Source of the DNA: Phycisphaerales bacterium
Lineage (GTDB): Bacteria; Planctomycetota; Phycisphaerae; Phycisphaerales; UBA1924
Assembly (NCBI GenBank): GCA_020849615.1
Contig: JADLFW010000015.1
Span: forward strand, 29,273-93,272
Direction: 5' to 3'
DNA: 64,000 nt
Both the position numbers and the translations under genes were made by a program. Below, piece after piece: positions 24,009 through 37,345 of this stretch; position 1 is the stretch's first letter, and every line of letters starts with the position of its first letter. The notes under the pieces are model-generated. The model was given only the letters and a program-made list of their open reading frames with translations. It was not told the origin of the DNA and searched no databases.

Positions 24009-26729
24009 TCAGCGCTTCGGGTTCCCCTCCGCGTCGTACTCGACAGGCTGGGGCAGGCCCAGATCCTTGATCTGCTCGAGGATCACGGCCTTGTCGCCGA
24101 CCAGCACCAGCACGCCGCGGTCGATCGGCAGCGCGGTCCTGGCGAGGGTATTGAGGTCCGACGCCGTAGCCTTCGACATCGCCTCCATGTCGCGGCTCAC
24201 GGTGTCGAAGGGCAGATCGCTGGTGACCAGCTCCGCCGCGGCGCCCAGCATGCCCGAGAGCCCCTGGAAGCCCCGCACCGTCGAGTTCCGCAGCGTCTCG
24301 CTCGCCTTGACAGCTTCCTGCTCCGAGACATCGCCGCCGCGCAGGCGGTCAAACTCCTTCATGAACTCCTTGAGCGAGGCCCCGGTAGTGTCGGCCTTCA
24401 CGCTCGCGCCGGCGGTGAAGGTGCCCACGGAGATGTCCATCGCGTAGCCGGACCGGGCCCCGTAGGTGTACCCCTTGTCCTCGCGGAGGTTCTGGTTGAG
24501 GCGGCTGGTGAAGCTCCCGCCCAGCAGCGTGTTGAGCAACTCGCGGTCCACACGCGAACGGTCGGCGTATTTCACGCCCGGGGCGCGGAAGCCGATCATC
24601 GTCTGCGTGGCGCCGGGCCGGTCCACGACCGCAACCAGCAGTGAATCATGCTTCACGGCCTTCCACTCGGCCTTCCCCGCGGCCCGCGCGGCGCCGCCCG
24701 ACCACCCGCCCAGCGTCCGGTCGACCAGTTGCCTGGCTTCCTCGGCCGTGATGTCCCCGGCGATCAGCAGCGTGCTCGTCGCGGGGGTCAGGAGCTCGCC
24801 GTACGCATCCCGGGCCGCCTCCAGCGTGAAGCCGACGACGGAGGATGGAGTTCCATCGACGGGCCAGGCGTACGGATGGTCATCGCCGAAGAGAAGGCGG
24901 TTGCCCACCGTCGCCGAGATCGCGCCCGGCACCTCAAGCTGCTGCTTGAGCCCCTCGATCCGCAGCGATTTCACCCGCTCCCATTCCTTGGCATCAAACC
25001 GCGGGCGGCGCACGGCGTCGGCGAACAGCCCGGCGCCCTTGTCGAGGTTCCGCTTCAGGATGGTCATCGAGAGACTGATCGTCTCGTGGTCTGCGCCGGA
25101 GTTGAACGTGCCGCCGATCGTCTGCACGGCGTCCTCGAACGCCAGGGCATCGAGGTCGCCCGCGCCCTCGCCGAGCATCTCCGCCGCCAGCGAGGCCAGG
25201 CCCGGCTGCCCGGGCTTGTCGAGCGCTCCGCCGGGCCGGGAGATCAGCCGCATCGCGACCAGGGGCAGCTCGGGGCGTGTCCACACGTGGACCTTCAGCC
25301 CGTTGTCGGCCGTGAACGACTGCGCCAGCGGCAGCGTGAACAGGCCCGGGTCGGCATCGGCCGGGCGGGTGTCGCGCGCCGAGGCGGCCCGCTGCGGCTT
25401 CTCCGGCAGCACGCGGATGATCACCCGGGAATCGGGCCTCAGGGTCCGGGCCGACCACTCGCGCACGCCCGCAGGCGTCGCCGCGCGGAAGCGCTCCAGA
25501 TCCCGCTTGAAGCCGTCGGGCTCGCCCCAGTAGTACTCGTACTCGTTGAGCATGTCCGCCTTGCGCTCGATGCGCTGCAGGCTGGTGAGCGTCGCCAGCT
25601 CGATCGAGGCCTTGTGGCGCTCCAGCTCCTCGGACGTCGGCCCGTCCTTCACGAACCGGGCCAGCTCCTCATCCATGATGCGCTCGACCTTGTCGAGATC
25701 GGCGTCGGGCCGCGTGTAGGCCGCGACCTGGAAGATCCCGTCGAGGGGGTAGCCCTGCTGCGATGCGGAGACCTCCGCCGCGAGCTTCTCGTCGATCACC
25801 AGGCGCCTGTACAGCCGCGAGGATTTGCCGCCGGCCAGCACATCGGAGGCGAGCTGCATCTCCGCATCGCCATCGCCGAACGCGACGGGGCTGTGGTAGC
25901 TGAACTCCACACGGGGCTGGCTCACCTTGTCGATCGAGGTGAAACGCCGGATCGATTCCAGTTTCACAGGGATCGGGGCCGCGGGCCGGGCGTACTTGCG
26001 GGCCACGGGCTGCCCGGCGGGGAGATCCCCGAACAGCTCGGCCACCATCGGCTTGATGAGCCCGGGATCGAAATCGCCCGCGATGACGAGCGAGGCGTTC
26101 GACGGGACGTAGAACGTCGCGAAGAAGTCCTTGACGTTGGCGACGTTGGCGGCTTCGAGGTCCTGGTGCGTGCCGATGACGCCGTAGTAGTAGGGGTGCG
26201 TCGGCTCGTAGAGCAGCTTGAAGACCATCTCCCCGGCCTTGCCGTAGGGCGCGTTCTCGACGGTCTGCCGCAGTTCGTTGCGGACGACATCCCGCTGCTT
26301 GTCGAGCTTCTCCTGGCTCATGTTCTGGCCCATGTCCTCGAGCCGGTCGGCGTCGAGCCACAGGAGCGTGGGGAGCAGCTTGGATGGGCCCCACGAGAAG
26401 TAGTTGGTGCGGTGCAGGTCGGTCGAGGCGTTGTTGGCCCCGCCGCCCGACTCCATCAGGACATCGAACTGGTTGCCGGGCACTCGCTGCGTGCCCATGA
26501 ACATCAGGTGCTCAAACAGGTGCGCGAAACCCGAGCGGCCCGGCGGCTCATCCTGGGCGCCGACGCGGTACCAGATGTTGATCGTCGCCACCGGGAGCGA
26601 GTGATCCTCGTGCAGGATGACGGTCATCCCGTTGGGGAGCGAGTACTTTTCGTACGCGACCTGCTGGGCCCGCGCGGGCCCGGCGATCAAGAGGAGCGTG
26701 AACAGGGCGGCGGTCACAGCGCAGCGCAT
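24009..26729 (-). CDS. M16 (insulinase family) zinc peptidase, secreted
   Basis: The 906-residue protein has a signal peptide (AALFTLLLIAGPARAQ) and the full tandem arrangement of two M16 peptidase halves. The first half holds the inverted zinc motif HLFEH (residues 70-74) and the distal Glu in RNELRQTVENAPYG (about 152). The second half (from about residue 500) lacks HxxEH, as in the inactive partner domain of the family. It probably degrades peptides in the periplasm. The ATG at 26729 follows GGAGA; an extended frame to 26912 would bury the signal peptide. Confidence 0.93.
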   Translation of the reverse strand: MRCAVTAALFTLLLIAGPARAQQVAYEKYSLPNGMTVILHEDHSLPVATINIWYRVGAQDEPPGRSGFAHLFEHLMFMGTQRVPGNQFDVLMESGGGANNASTDLHRTNYFSWGPSKLLPTLLWLDADRLEDMGQNMSQEKLDKQRDVVRNELRQTVENAPYGKAGEMVFKLLYEPTHPYYYGVIGTHQDLEAANVANVKDFFATFYVPSNASLVIAGDFDPGLIKPMVAELFGDLPAGQPVARKYARPAAPIPVKLESIRRFTSIDKVSQPRVEFSYHSPVAFGDGDAEMQLASDVLAGGKSSRLYRRLVIDEKLAAEVSASQQGYPLDGIFQVAAYTRPDADLDKVERIMDEELARFVKDGPTSEELERHKASIELATLTSLQRIERKADMLNEYEYYWGEPDGFKRDLERFRAATPAGVREWSARTLRPDSRVIIRVLPEKPQRAASARDTRPADADPGLFTLPLAQSFTADNGLKVHVWTRPELPLVAMRLISRPGGALDKPGQPGLASLAAEMLGEGAGDLDALAFEDAVQTIGGTFNSGADHETISLSMTILKRNLDKGAGLFADAVRRPRFDAKEWERVKSLRIEGLKQQLEVPGAISATVGNRLLFGDDHPYAWPVDGTPSSVVGFTLEAARDAYGELLTPATSTLLIAGDITAEEARQLVDRTLGGWSGGAARAAGKAEWKAVKHDSLLVAVVDRPGATQTMIGFRAPGVKYADRSRVDRELLNTLLGGSFTSRLNQNLREDKGYTYGARSGYAMDISVGTFTAGASVKADTTGASLKEFMKEFDRLRGGDVSEQEAVKASETLRNSTVRGFQGLSGMLGAAAELVTSDLPFDTVSRDMEAMSKATASDLNTLARTALPIDRGVLVLVGDKAVILEQIKDLGLPQPVEYDAEGNPKR

Positions 26730-27390
26730 GCGGAATCTCCGGGGATTGGTTCGGCAAGCGTAGACGATCACGCCCGGCCGCGGTCCGGGACCTTCCGCAC
26801 GCTCAAGGGCGGAAAAACCGGATGCTGAACTGAGTGTTGGCCCCGCGAAAGGCTCCCGGGACGGGGAGGACGCCGCGGGTGGTCGCGTCATCCACCCCGC
26901 CCCAGGGAACACACATGCGGCCTGTGAGCGCCGCGAGCGGCGGCCCGTAAAGCAGCGTCATGCGGGTCGCCCCGCCGATGACGCGCTGGAGTGTTCTCGC
27001 GAGCGACCGGAGTTGTGGCCGGTCATCTCACGCGATCAACGCCCACGTCGCCGGACCCCGGTCGTCGCCCATCATCCCCACCGGACGGCAACGCGGATCG
27101 CTCGGCCGGGCCGGATTCCCGCGGCGTGGCGTCAAGACAAACATACGATAAACGGAAGAATGAGGCTGTCAAGCCTATGACCTTTGGAATGGGATGGGAC
27201 TTTGCCCTATTTCAAGTGATCTACCTCCCTTGATTCGTCGCATATCGTTCGGGTAGATTTGTACGCAGGTAATCCACAAACATGCACATCGGGGCGATCT
27301 GAGAGACATTGATGTGAAGGGGGCCGACGCAAGGGCCGGGTGTTCATCCCAGAGCCCGACATTGACTCACACTCGTGAAGGGGTCGGAAC
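26730..27390. other. Long intergenic region with an AT-richer patch
   Basis: No ORF here is convincing. A TACGCT hexamer (26757-26762, minus strand) could start the M16 peptidase transcript. The stretch 27140-27300 is clearly lower in G+C than its surroundings and precedes the regulator gene, so it is the likely promoter region for that operon. I see no tRNA or transposon end in it. Confidence 0.45.
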
Positions 27391-27909
27391 ATGCCACGCA
27401 CCAGCGATCTACGCAATCGGATCATCACCAAGGTTTTTGAGGAGCCCACGATCTCCCGCCACGATCTGGCCCGGGTTCTGGGGGTGAAGTACTCATCGGT
27501 TCAGAAGCACCTTGCGCAGCTGGCCCGGACCGGCGAGGTGGTCCCCGGGTTTGTCGTCCGCGAGAGCAGCCTGCTCAAGCGGCAGAAGTTCTGGATCTTC
27601 GTCGAGACCCGGTTCACGCCCCCCGAGGCCAGCACCGACGAGAAGCAGAAGGTCGTGCCCTACCAGCAGGAACTCTGCCGCACCATCGTCGACGCCGTGC
27701 TGAAGAAGCCCTGGTCGGACACCATCAGCTACGGCGGCATCCAGATCATGCTGGGCGGCAGCGCCGACCTGGTGCTGACGCTCTACACCAACGACGCCGC
27801 GTCGATCTCGCGCTTCGTCACGGACTTCCTCCGCACCAGGCCCTCGATCGTGCGGACGAGCACCGCGTGGGCGGCGGTCGATCCGTCCGACTCGGCCCGC
27901 CCCGGGTAA
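27391..27909 (+). CDS. Winged-helix transcriptional regulator
   Basis: A 172-residue protein with an N-terminal helix-turn-helix (ISRHDLARVLGVKYSSVQKHLAQLARTG, about residues 21-48) of AsnC/Lrp or MarR-like type and a C-terminal alpha/beta domain with ADLVLTLYTNDAASISRFV, similar to the ligand-sensing half of Lrp-type proteins. It starts 24 bases after a TTGACT and follows AAGGGG. The transporter gene begins 10 bases after its stop, so it probably regulates its own operon in response to the transported compound. Confidence 0.7.
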   Translation: MPRTSDLRNRIITKVFEEPTISRHDLARVLGVKYSSVQKHLAQLARTGEVVPGFVVRESSLLKRQKFWIFVETRFTPPEASTDEKQKVVPYQQELCRTIVDAVLKKPWSDTISYGGIQIMLGGSADLVLTLYTNDAASISRFVTDFLRTRPSIVRTSTAWAAVDPSDSARPG

Positions 27910-27919
27910 TCTGCGGGCC

Positions 27920-29350
27920 ATGATCTCCCGCCTGGGCCTGGTGATCTCGCGTCTCTTTGCGCGCTTCACCCCCGACCCCTTCGTCATCGCGGTGCTGCTG
28001 ACCGCGCTCACCGCGATCCTCGCCTTCGCGTTTGGCCCGTTCCCGGGCGCCGGGCCGGGCCCGGCGCCGCTCGACTCGAAGCTCCTCATCCTGCTCGACG
28101 CGTGGCGGGCGGGCGATGGTCTGTGGAAACTGCTCGCGTTCTCCATGCAGATGTGTTTCGTGCTGGTGACGGGGCACGCCCTCGCGGCCAGCCGCCCGGT
28201 GGGCTCTCTGTTGCGGGCGCTGGCGGGGCTTCCGCGTTCGACCGCTTCCGGCGCTGCGGTGACCGCGCTGGCCGGGTGCCTGTTCTCCTTCGTGAACTGG
28301 GGGCTGGGGCTGATCGCGGGCGCGATCGTGGCCCGGGAAGTCGGCCGCTCGCTGTCCCGCCGCGGCGTCCGGGCCCACTACCCGCTGATCGCGGCGGCGA
28401 GTTTCGCGGGATTCATGGTCTGGCACGGCGGCCTGTCGGGGTCCGCGCCCCTCTCCATGACCTCAGCCGCCTCGATGGCCAAGGTGCTGCCGCCATCCAC
28501 GATCTCCGCGCTCGACAGCGCCGGGCTGGGGGCGGGTGTCCCGCTGACGTTCACCACGTTCTCGATGATCAACCTCGCGGTGACGCTCGGGCTGCTGGCG
28601 CTCATTCCCGCCTCCGCAGCGCTGCTGGCGCCGCGGCAGGCGCAGGACTGCGCGCCCATCGATGAGCTCGCGCCCGAGGTGCTCCGAGCCGCCGCCGCCG
28701 AGGAGCCGGCCCCCGCGGCCCGGCGGTCCCCCGCGGAGTGGCTCGACACTTCGCGGTTCATCTCCGTGCTGCTGGCGGTGCCCCTGCTGGCCGCTGTGGC
28801 CCGGTTCGGCATCGCGCAGGACCTCCGCCGGTTCGGCCTCGACGAGGTGAACACCACGATGTTCGCGCTGGGGCTGCTCTTCCACGGCTCGCCCCGCTCG
28901 TATCTGGCCGCCGTCGAGGATGGGGCCCGCGGCTGCGGGGGCATCATCACGCAGTTCCCGCTCTACGCGGGGATCATGGCGCTGATGGTCGCATCGGGGC
29001 TCGACGATCTGCTCGCCTCGTTCCTGACCGAGCACGCCACCGCCCGCACGCTGCCGATGTACACCTACTTCACCGCCTGCATCGTGAACTTCTTCATCCC
29101 CTCGGGCGGGGGCCAGTGGGCGGTGCAGGGCCCGGTCGCATTGGAGGCGGGCCTGGCCCTGGGAGTGCACCCGGGCAAGATCGTGCTGGCCGTCGCCTAC
29201 GGCGACCAGGTCACCAACATGCTCCAGCCCTTCTGGGCCCTGCCGCTGCTGGCGATCACCGGGGTCCGGGCCCGGACGATCGTCGGGTACTCATCGCTGC
29301 TGATGGTGGTGGGGGGGCTGTGGATCGCGATGTGCCTGCTGATCCTCTGA
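27920..29350 (+). CDS. AtoE-type short-chain fatty acid transporter
   Basis: A 476-residue membrane protein with about 10-12 hydrophobic segments. The order MISRLGLVISRLFARFTPDP at the start, CLFSFVNWGLGLIAGAI, ASFAGFMVWHGGLSGSAPLS in the middle, and NFFIPSGGGQWAVQGP near the end is that of the AtoE/TIGR00366 short-chain fatty acid permeases. The family imports or exports acetoacetate and short acids. It is co-transcribed with the regulator 10 bases upstream. Confidence 0.85.
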   Translation: MISRLGLVISRLFARFTPDPFVIAVLLTALTAILAFAFGPFPGAGPGPAPLDSKLLILLDAWRAGDGLWKLLAFSMQMCFVLVTGHALAASRPVGSLLRALAGLPRSTASGAAVTALAGCLFSFVNWGLGLIAGAIVAREVGRSLSRRGVRAHYPLIAAASFAGFMVWHGGLSGSAPLSMTSAASMAKVLPPSTISALDSAGLGAGVPLTFTTFSMINLAVTLGLLALIPASAALLAPRQAQDCAPIDELAPEVLRAAAAEEPAPAARRSPAEWLDTSRFISVLLAVPLLAAVARFGIAQDLRRFGLDEVNTTMFALGLLFHGSPRSYLAAVEDGARGCGGIITQFPLYAGIMALMVASGLDDLLASFLTEHATARTLPMYTYFTACIVNFFIPSGGGQWAVQGPVALEAGLALGVHPGKIVLAVAYGDQVTNMLQPFWALPLLAITGVRARTIVGYSSLLMVVGGLWIAMCLLIL

Positions 29351-29390
29351 ATCCGGCGACGCCGGGCCACGGCCCGCTACGCTTGTGTCC

Positions 29391-30263
29391 ATGAGCACCG
29401 CGGCCCGCAAGACCGGCGTTCACCGCGCCAGGACCGAGACCAAGTCGGCCGAGTATGTCCTGGGCACCGACACCGACGAATCGGTGCGCCTGGGACTGCA
29501 GCACCGGCTGTGGTCGGCGGCCGCGCACGAGATCTGGGAGACCGCCGGGCTGCAGCCCGGCATGACCGCGCTCGACCTGGGGTGCGGGCCCGGCTACGCC
29601 ACGCTGGACATGGCGCAGATCGTCGGGCCGCGGGGCCGCGTCATCGGCGTGGATGAATCGGCGACATTCCTCAAGCAGCTCAACGATCAGGCCAAGGCGA
29701 GGCGCCTCGAGAACGTCGACCGCGTGCTGGGCGATGTGCAGAAGCTTGAGGAGGCGATGCCCAGATCGGATGCCTCGATCGACCTGGCGTACGCCCGCTG
29801 GGTCTTCTGCTTCCTGCCGCACCCGGAGTACGTCATCCGCGGGCTGCGGCGGCTGCTCAAGCCGGGCGGGCGGCTCGCGGTGCAGGACTATTTCAACTAC
29901 GAGGCGATGACGATCGCGCCCAAGAACGCGGCCTTTTCCAAGGTGATCGCGGCGGTCGGCAAGAGTTGGCGGGCCCGGGGCGGCGATCCCGACATCATGG
30001 GTCGGCTGCCGGCGATGCTGGCGGCGGCGGGGTTCCGGATCGAGCACCTGCAGGCCCGGCAGCGGCTGGCCCGGCCCGGCAGCACGCTGTGGCACTGGCC
30101 CGAGAGCTTCTTCAGCAACTACGTGCCGCGGCTGGCTGAGTCGGGGTTCATCACCGAGGGGGATCGCGATGAGTTCACGGCGCTGTGGAAGTCAACCAGC
30201 GAGGATCCCAACGCGTTCATCATGCTGCCGGCGGTGTACGACCTGGTCGCGGTCCGGCCCTGA
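29391..30263 (+). CDS. Class I SAM-dependent methyltransferase
   Basis: The 290-residue enzyme has motif I TALDLGCGPGYATLDMA (about residues 56-72), a conserved acidic residue in VIGVDES and the motif IV region SIDLAYARWVFCFLPHPEYV. The C-terminal half resembles small-molecule methyltransferases of the UbiE group. Substrate unknown. The ATG is preceded by TACGCT (29378-29383) 7 bases away and there is no ribosome binding site, so it looks leaderless, separate from the transporter 40 bases upstream. Confidence 0.85.
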   Translation: MSTAARKTGVHRARTETKSAEYVLGTDTDESVRLGLQHRLWSAAAHEIWETAGLQPGMTALDLGCGPGYATLDMAQIVGPRGRVIGVDESATFLKQLNDQAKARRLENVDRVLGDVQKLEEAMPRSDASIDLAYARWVFCFLPHPEYVIRGLRRLLKPGGRLAVQDYFNYEAMTIAPKNAAFSKVIAAVGKSWRARGGDPDIMGRLPAMLAAAGFRIEHLQARQRLARPGSTLWHWPESFFSNYVPRLAESGFITEGDRDEFTALWKSTSEDPNAFIMLPAVYDLVAVRP

Positions 30264-30268
30264 CTGAC

Positions 30269-32281
30269 CTACTGGTTCCCCGTACGCCGGCCCGTCAGGA
30301 CGGTCTTGGTGGTCATCTCCTGGCCATCGCGTTTGTAGACGATCTCGACTTCATCGCCCGGGCTGTGGCCTGCCAGCAGCGGCATCCACGCCTCGACCGA
30401 GTCGAGGTCCTTGCCGTTCCAGCGGATCATCAGGTCGCCCTTTTTCAGCCCGGCCGTGGCGGCGGGGGTGTCGGGGAAGACATCGCCGACCAGCACACCC
30501 TTTTCGGAGCCCGAATAGTCGCCGGGCGCGATGCCGAAGCGGACGCGCGAGCGGGTCGGGCCGGGGGCGGGCGAATCACCCTGCATCGCGGGCTGCGTCG
30601 ATGCCGCCGATTCCGCGCCGCTGGGATAGGCCATCGCCTCCGGGCGCCGGGCCAGGTCGAGCGTCATGCGCTCCACGAGGTCGACCACGCGCGCCGCGCC
30701 GTCGTTGTTGATCAGGGCCGCAATATCGGTCGGCTTGTGGTACTCGGCGTGCAGGCCCGTGAAGAAGAACATGACGGGGATCTGCACCGCGTTGAACGAG
30801 GCGTGGTCGGACGGGCCGCCGCCGCCCGGCTTGGAGGCGATCTTCAGGCCCGAGGAGTCGAAGTAGGGCTTGACGAAGTCGGCGAGGCCCTCGCCGGTGC
30901 CGACGCCGCTGATCTCGATCTGCTCATCCTTCATCCGGCCCACCATGTCGAGGTTGAGCATGATGTAGGTCTTGTCCTTCGGCACCGACGGGTTGCGGAC
31001 GTAGTGGCGCGAGCCGTTGAGGCCCGACTCCTCGGCCGAGAACCCCAGGAAGAGGATCGAGCGGCGGGCCTGGTCGGGCGGGAGCTCGGCGTAGACCTTG
31101 CTGAGTCGGTCGGCGAGCACAAGCATCGCGGAGGTGCCCGAGGCGTTGTCATCGGCGCCGGGGTGCAGCTTGCCCTTGGGTGAGGCGTCCCGCGAGCCGA
31201 AATAGCCGTAGCCCACGTGGTCGTAGTGGGCGCCGATGATGATGTACTGGTCGGCGAGGTCTCCCGCGCCGGCGAGCACACCGCCGACGTTGTCGGTCAT
31301 GATCGGCTGGCGTTCCACATCGGTCGCGAGCGTCACCTCGGTGTTGGGCAGGTCGATAATCTCGCCCGATGTGTCGGCGATCTTGCGCAGGTCCATCAGC
31401 GAGCGGCCCTGGGCATCGCCGGCCCGGACCATGGCGTCGGCCGCCTCGACCGACATCATCACGACCGGCACTTTGCGGGCCTCGCGCCCGGGCCGGCTGC
31501 TCTCGATGGTCTCGAGCTTGCTGACGCGGTCGTCGTTGGCGCCGGGCGCGCAGACGAGGATCACCCCCGCCGCGCCGCGCTCGGTCGCCGCGATGATCTT
31601 GGGCTCCAGGGTCGCCGCGAAGGTCCAGGCGCTCCCGCCCCAGAGGCTCTGGCCGTTCTCATCCATGGGCTCAAACCGCATCACCAGCGCGATCTTGCCC
31701 TTCAGGTCGGTCCCCTCGGGGTAGCTGGTGTAGCCGTTCTCACCCTTGACGATCGAGTACCCGCAGAACGCGACCGGGCAGGTCACATCGCCATCGCCCG
31801 AGAAGCCCAGCGTGTTGAAGTCCGTCCCGCCCCGCAGCGACTTCTCCACGCCCCCCGCCGAGTACGCCACCTTTTCCATGGCGACCTTGAGGTTGGTCCC
31901 CATCTGGAACGGCTGGCGGTAGGTCGATCCCGGCGTCGAGACTTCCGTCCCGTCGGCCGACTTGGTGACCATCGGGAACGCGGGCGTCAGCCCGAACTTG
32001 CGGAAGTTGAACTCGAGGTATTCGGCGGCCAGCACGTTGCCGCGCGTGCCGGGGGCCCGGCCTTCGAAGAACGGCTGGGCGAGCGTCACGTTGTGGCTCT
32101 TGAAGTCCGCCGCGTACGACGCGAGCACCGCGGCATCCGCCGGCCTGGTCAGGGCATCACGGCCGGGCCCGGCCGCCAGGGCAGGCCCGCAGAGCGTGAT
32201 CAGGGCCAGCAGGCCCGCGCGGGATACGAAGCCGGGCCCGCGCATGGACGGGCGGTTGAATACGACGGAGGGCATGGCCAT
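30269..32281 (-). CDS. Secreted M28 zinc peptidase with PA and PDZ domains
   Basis: The 670-residue protein begins with a signal peptide ([17 protein letters not shown]), then a PA domain (about residues 150-270), an M28 peptidase core ([55 protein letters not shown] and a late [11 protein letters not shown] supplying the zinc ligands) and a C-terminal PDZ domain ([20 protein letters not shown]). The same architecture occurs in exported aminopeptidases. The ATG follows GAGGAAG. It ends 6 bases from the convergent methyltransferase. Confidence 0.93.
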   Translation of the reverse strand: MAMPSVVFNRPSMRGPGFVSRAGLLALITLCGPALAAGPGRDALTRPADAAVLASYAADFKSHNVTLAQPFFEGRAPGTRGNVLAAEYLEFNFRKFGLTPAFPMVTKSADGTEVSTPGSTYRQPFQMGTNLKVAMEKVAYSAGGVEKSLRGGTDFNTLGFSGDGDVTCPVAFCGYSIVKGENGYTSYPEGTDLKGKIALVMRFEPMDENGQSLWGGSAWTFAATLEPKIIAATERGAAGVILVCAPGANDDRVSKLETIESSRPGREARKVPVVMMSVEAADAMVRAGDAQGRSLMDLRKIADTSGEIIDLPNTEVTLATDVERQPIMTDNVGGVLAGAGDLADQYIIIGAHYDHVGYGYFGSRDASPKGKLHPGADDNASGTSAMLVLADRLSKVYAELPPDQARRSILFLGFSAEESGLNGSRHYVRNPSVPKDKTYIMLNLDMVGRMKDEQIEISGVGTGEGLADFVKPYFDSSGLKIASKPGGGGPSDHASFNAVQIPVMFFFTGLHAEYHKPTDIAALINNDGAARVVDLVERMTLDLARRPEAMAYPSGAESAASTQPAMQGDSPAPGPTRSRVRFGIAPGDYSGSEKGVLVGDVFPDTPAATAGLKKGDLMIRWNGKDLDSVEAWMPLLAGHSPGDEVEIVYKRDGQEMTTKTVLTGRRTGNQ

Positions 32282-32725
32282 GGGTCGATCTTCCTCGCAA
32301 TGGGGGCAGAAATCCCCCGGGGATCAGGCAGTCTACACCGCGCCCCGGCTCGAAGTTACCCGGGGCAAAGACCCCGAACACTGGCGAACCGCCCTCCGAG
32401 CCGGGCCGAATCCGCTCGATGCGGTTCATCGAAGCGAGTTCGGCCCGGTCTTCTTTCTCCCCAAGTCAGAATTCGGCCCCGATTCGTCCGGCCCGGGCCC
32501 GGCGGGCCTCGGGAGTCTTCACCTTCCCGGGGGCCACACCTACAGTTGGCGACCTGCGGGAAAGCCCGGGATCGGGGGCGAATGGGCGGCGTTTTCCGCC
32601 CCGCCGAGCCCACCGGGCCCGGCCCGCCCTGTTGCCGCCGGAGTCGTATGTCTCCCACCCACACGCCGATCCCACCAACGGCCGCTCCCTCCACCCACCG
32701 CCCCCGCATCGACACCCCCCCCGAG
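32282..32725. other. Divergent promoter region of the M28 peptidase and gcvP
   Basis: No gene is supported. The region has several short hairpins (for example GGGCGG/CCGCCC near 32583) but I find no glycine riboswitch pattern upstream of gcvP. Confidence 0.45.
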
Positions 32726-35656
<2,931 letters not shown>

Positions 35657-35671
35657 GCCCGGGGACGGATT

Positions 35672-36205
35672 TCAGTTGGATGCCGGCTTGCGGATGAACC
35701 GCGCGAGCTGGCGATCCTTCACGACGCCCGGGAACGCCAGCGCCCGCCCGTGCGAGACGCAGTACACCCCGGGCGGGAGCACGCCCGTGGCGAAGATCGA
35801 TTCGGTGAGGTTCTGCAGCGCATCGCTCCGGTTCATCTCGTAGGGCCGCATCGCGCCCGTCAGCACGATCGGGATGCGCGGCGTGGGGATCGCCTTCAGG
35901 ATCCGCTCGCCCGTCACGGCGAGCGTGTCGGTGCCGTGCAGGATGATGACGCCGGTGGTGTCGGTGGGCCGCTCGGCCGAACCGCCCGCCGCACGGATGG
36001 CCTCCACGATGGAGTCGCGGTCGGCGTCGGTCATCAGCAGGCTGTCCTTGCTCATCAGCTCGACCACGCGGACCGAAGCATCCGCCAGGCGCAGGCGCGA
36101 GAGCATCCGCCCGACGATCGGCCGCCGGTTCACCAGCTCGCCGGTGGTCTCATCGAACGTCTTCTCGATCGTCCCGCCCGTCGTGATCAGGGTCAGATGC
36201 CGCAT
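35672..36205 (-). CDS. Asparaginase-domain protein, short form
   Basis: The 177-residue protein corresponds to the N-terminal domain of L-asparaginases: TLITTGGTIEKTF with the nucleophile Thr, ILHGTDTLAVTG with the second catalytic Thr/Asp, and IVLTGAMRPYEMNRSDAL. The C-terminal domain of the usual 330-residue enzyme is missing, which matches a group of single-domain family members rather than a frameshift, since the end is clean. The ATG at 36205 has TACCGT (36212-36217) 6 bases upstream; it seems leaderless. A GTG at 36211 is the alternative start. Confidence 0.85.
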   Translation of the reverse strand: MRHLTLITTGGTIEKTFDETTGELVNRRPIVGRMLSRLRLADASVRVVELMSKDSLLMTDADRDSIVEAIRAAGGSAERPTDTTGVIILHGTDTLAVTGERILKAIPTPRIPIVLTGAMRPYEMNRSDALQNLTESIFATGVLPPGVYCVSHGRALAFPGVVKDRQLARFIRKPASN

Positions 36206-36276
36206 GGGCACACGGTACCACGCCGGGCCCGGTTCATGCTTCTGACCGGCGGGCCGCGGTCCGCTAAGCTGTCCCG

Positions 36277-37245
36277 ATGTCAGCCCCGGGCTCCGCGGTG
36301 TCGCGCACCCTGCGACTGGCCCTCATCGGCCTGCTCGTGAATGTTGCGCTGGCGGGGATCAAGCTGGCCGCGGGCGTCTTCGGTCACTCGGGCGCCCTGA
36401 TCGCCGATGGCATCGAGTCATTCGCGGACATCCTCGGCTCGGTCGTCATCTGGGGCGGGCTGCACATCTCCTCCCGGCCCGCCGATGCCAACCACCCCTA
36501 CGGCCACGGCAAGGCCGAGGCCCTGGCCGCCCTTGTCGTCGCCGGCATGATCATCGCCGCGGCTGTCTGGATCGCCGTCGAGGCCATCCAGCAGATCACG
36601 ACGCCGCACCAGATGCCCGCGCGGTTCACTCTGGTGGTGCTCCTGATGGTGGTGGCGATAAAAGAGGTCCTCTTTCGCATGGCCCGCCGCGCCGCCGCCG
36701 AATCCAACTCCGGCGCCGGCGCGGCCGATGCCGGCCACCACCGCTCCGACGCCATCACCTCCGCCGCCGCCTTCGTCGGCATCTCGATCGCCATCTTTGC
36801 CGGGCCCGGCTTCGAGCCCGCCGACGACTGGGCCGCGCTGCTCGCCTCCGCCGTCATCTTCTACAACGGCGTCCACCTGGCGATCAACCCGGTCCGAGAA
36901 CTCCTCGACACCGGCGAGCCCGGCATCGGTTCGCAGTCCATGGCCATCGCCCTCGCCGTTCCCGGCGTCCAGAACGTGCAGAAGGCCCTGGTGCGCAAGA
37001 TCGGGCCCGGCTTCTGGATCGACATGCACCTCCGCGTCGATCCGCTCATGACGGTCTTCGACGCCCATGCCCTGTCGCACCGCGTCAAGGACGCGATCCG
37101 GGCCGCGATGCCCCGCGTCCGCGATGTGCTCATCCATATCGAGCCCGTCGCGCATCCGCCCTCATCCCTACAGGCCGAACCGGCCGCACAGGCCATCCAG
37201 AACCCCGCCCCGGCCCAGCCCGCGCCGCCGCCCGCATCCCGATAG
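36277..37245 (+). CDS. Cation diffusion facilitator (CDF) metal transporter
   Basis: A 322-residue membrane protein with the CDF pattern: ADGIESFADILGSVVI in TM2, HPYGHGKAEALAALVVA and HHRSDAITSAAAFVGI in TM5 (the metal site HxxxD), six hydrophobic segments and a cytoplasmic C-terminal ferredoxin-like domain (IGPGFWIDMHLRVDP). It exports divalent metals such as zinc or iron. The tail is Pro/Ala-rich. It diverges from the asparaginase gene across 71 bases, and TAAGCT (36265-36270) lies 6 bases before the ATG, so both divergent genes look leaderless. Confidence 0.92.
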   Translation: MSAPGSAVSRTLRLALIGLLVNVALAGIKLAAGVFGHSGALIADGIESFADILGSVVIWGGLHISSRPADANHPYGHGKAEALAALVVAGMIIAAAVWIAVEAIQQITTPHQMPARFTLVVLLMVVAIKEVLFRMARRAAAESNSGAGAADAGHHRSDAITSAAAFVGISIAIFAGPGFEPADDWAALLASAVIFYNGVHLAINPVRELLDTGEPGIGSQSMAIALAVPGVQNVQKALVRKIGPGFWIDMHLRVDPLMTVFDAHALSHRVKDAIRAAMPRVRDVLIHIEPVAHPPSSLQAEPAAQAIQNPAPAQPAPPPASR

Positions 37246-37345
37246 CCCGCACGCCCGGGCCATCATCCCCCACGCCCCGTCGGCCGATTGGAGAGCGCCG
37301 GGCCTGCGCTTCGCGCCGCGCCCGCCACCCGAGAGGGCCAGACGC

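Noticed and set aside
24648..26828. A 726-codon plus-strand open frame opposite the M16 peptidase
   Set aside because: Low-complexity Arg/Gly/Leu/Val product; the minus strand carries an unmistakable peptidase with signal peptide.
26960..27233. Short plus-strand ORFs upstream of the regulator
   Set aside because: No ribosome binding site, no hydrophobic or motif pattern, and overlapping frames of equal quality.
27362..27367. TTGACT as the -35 box of the regulator gene
   Set aside because: A 17-base spacer would put the -10 at CGGAAC next to the ATG, although the gene has its own ribosome binding site.
31217..32725. An N-terminal extension of about 500 residues on GcvP
   Set aside because: It lies antisense to the M28 peptidase and is low-complexity; the real protein starts at 32726 with the family's normal N-terminus.
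32282..32725. A glycine riboswitch upstream of gcvP
   Set aside because: I searched by eye for the paired aptamer cores and found no match.
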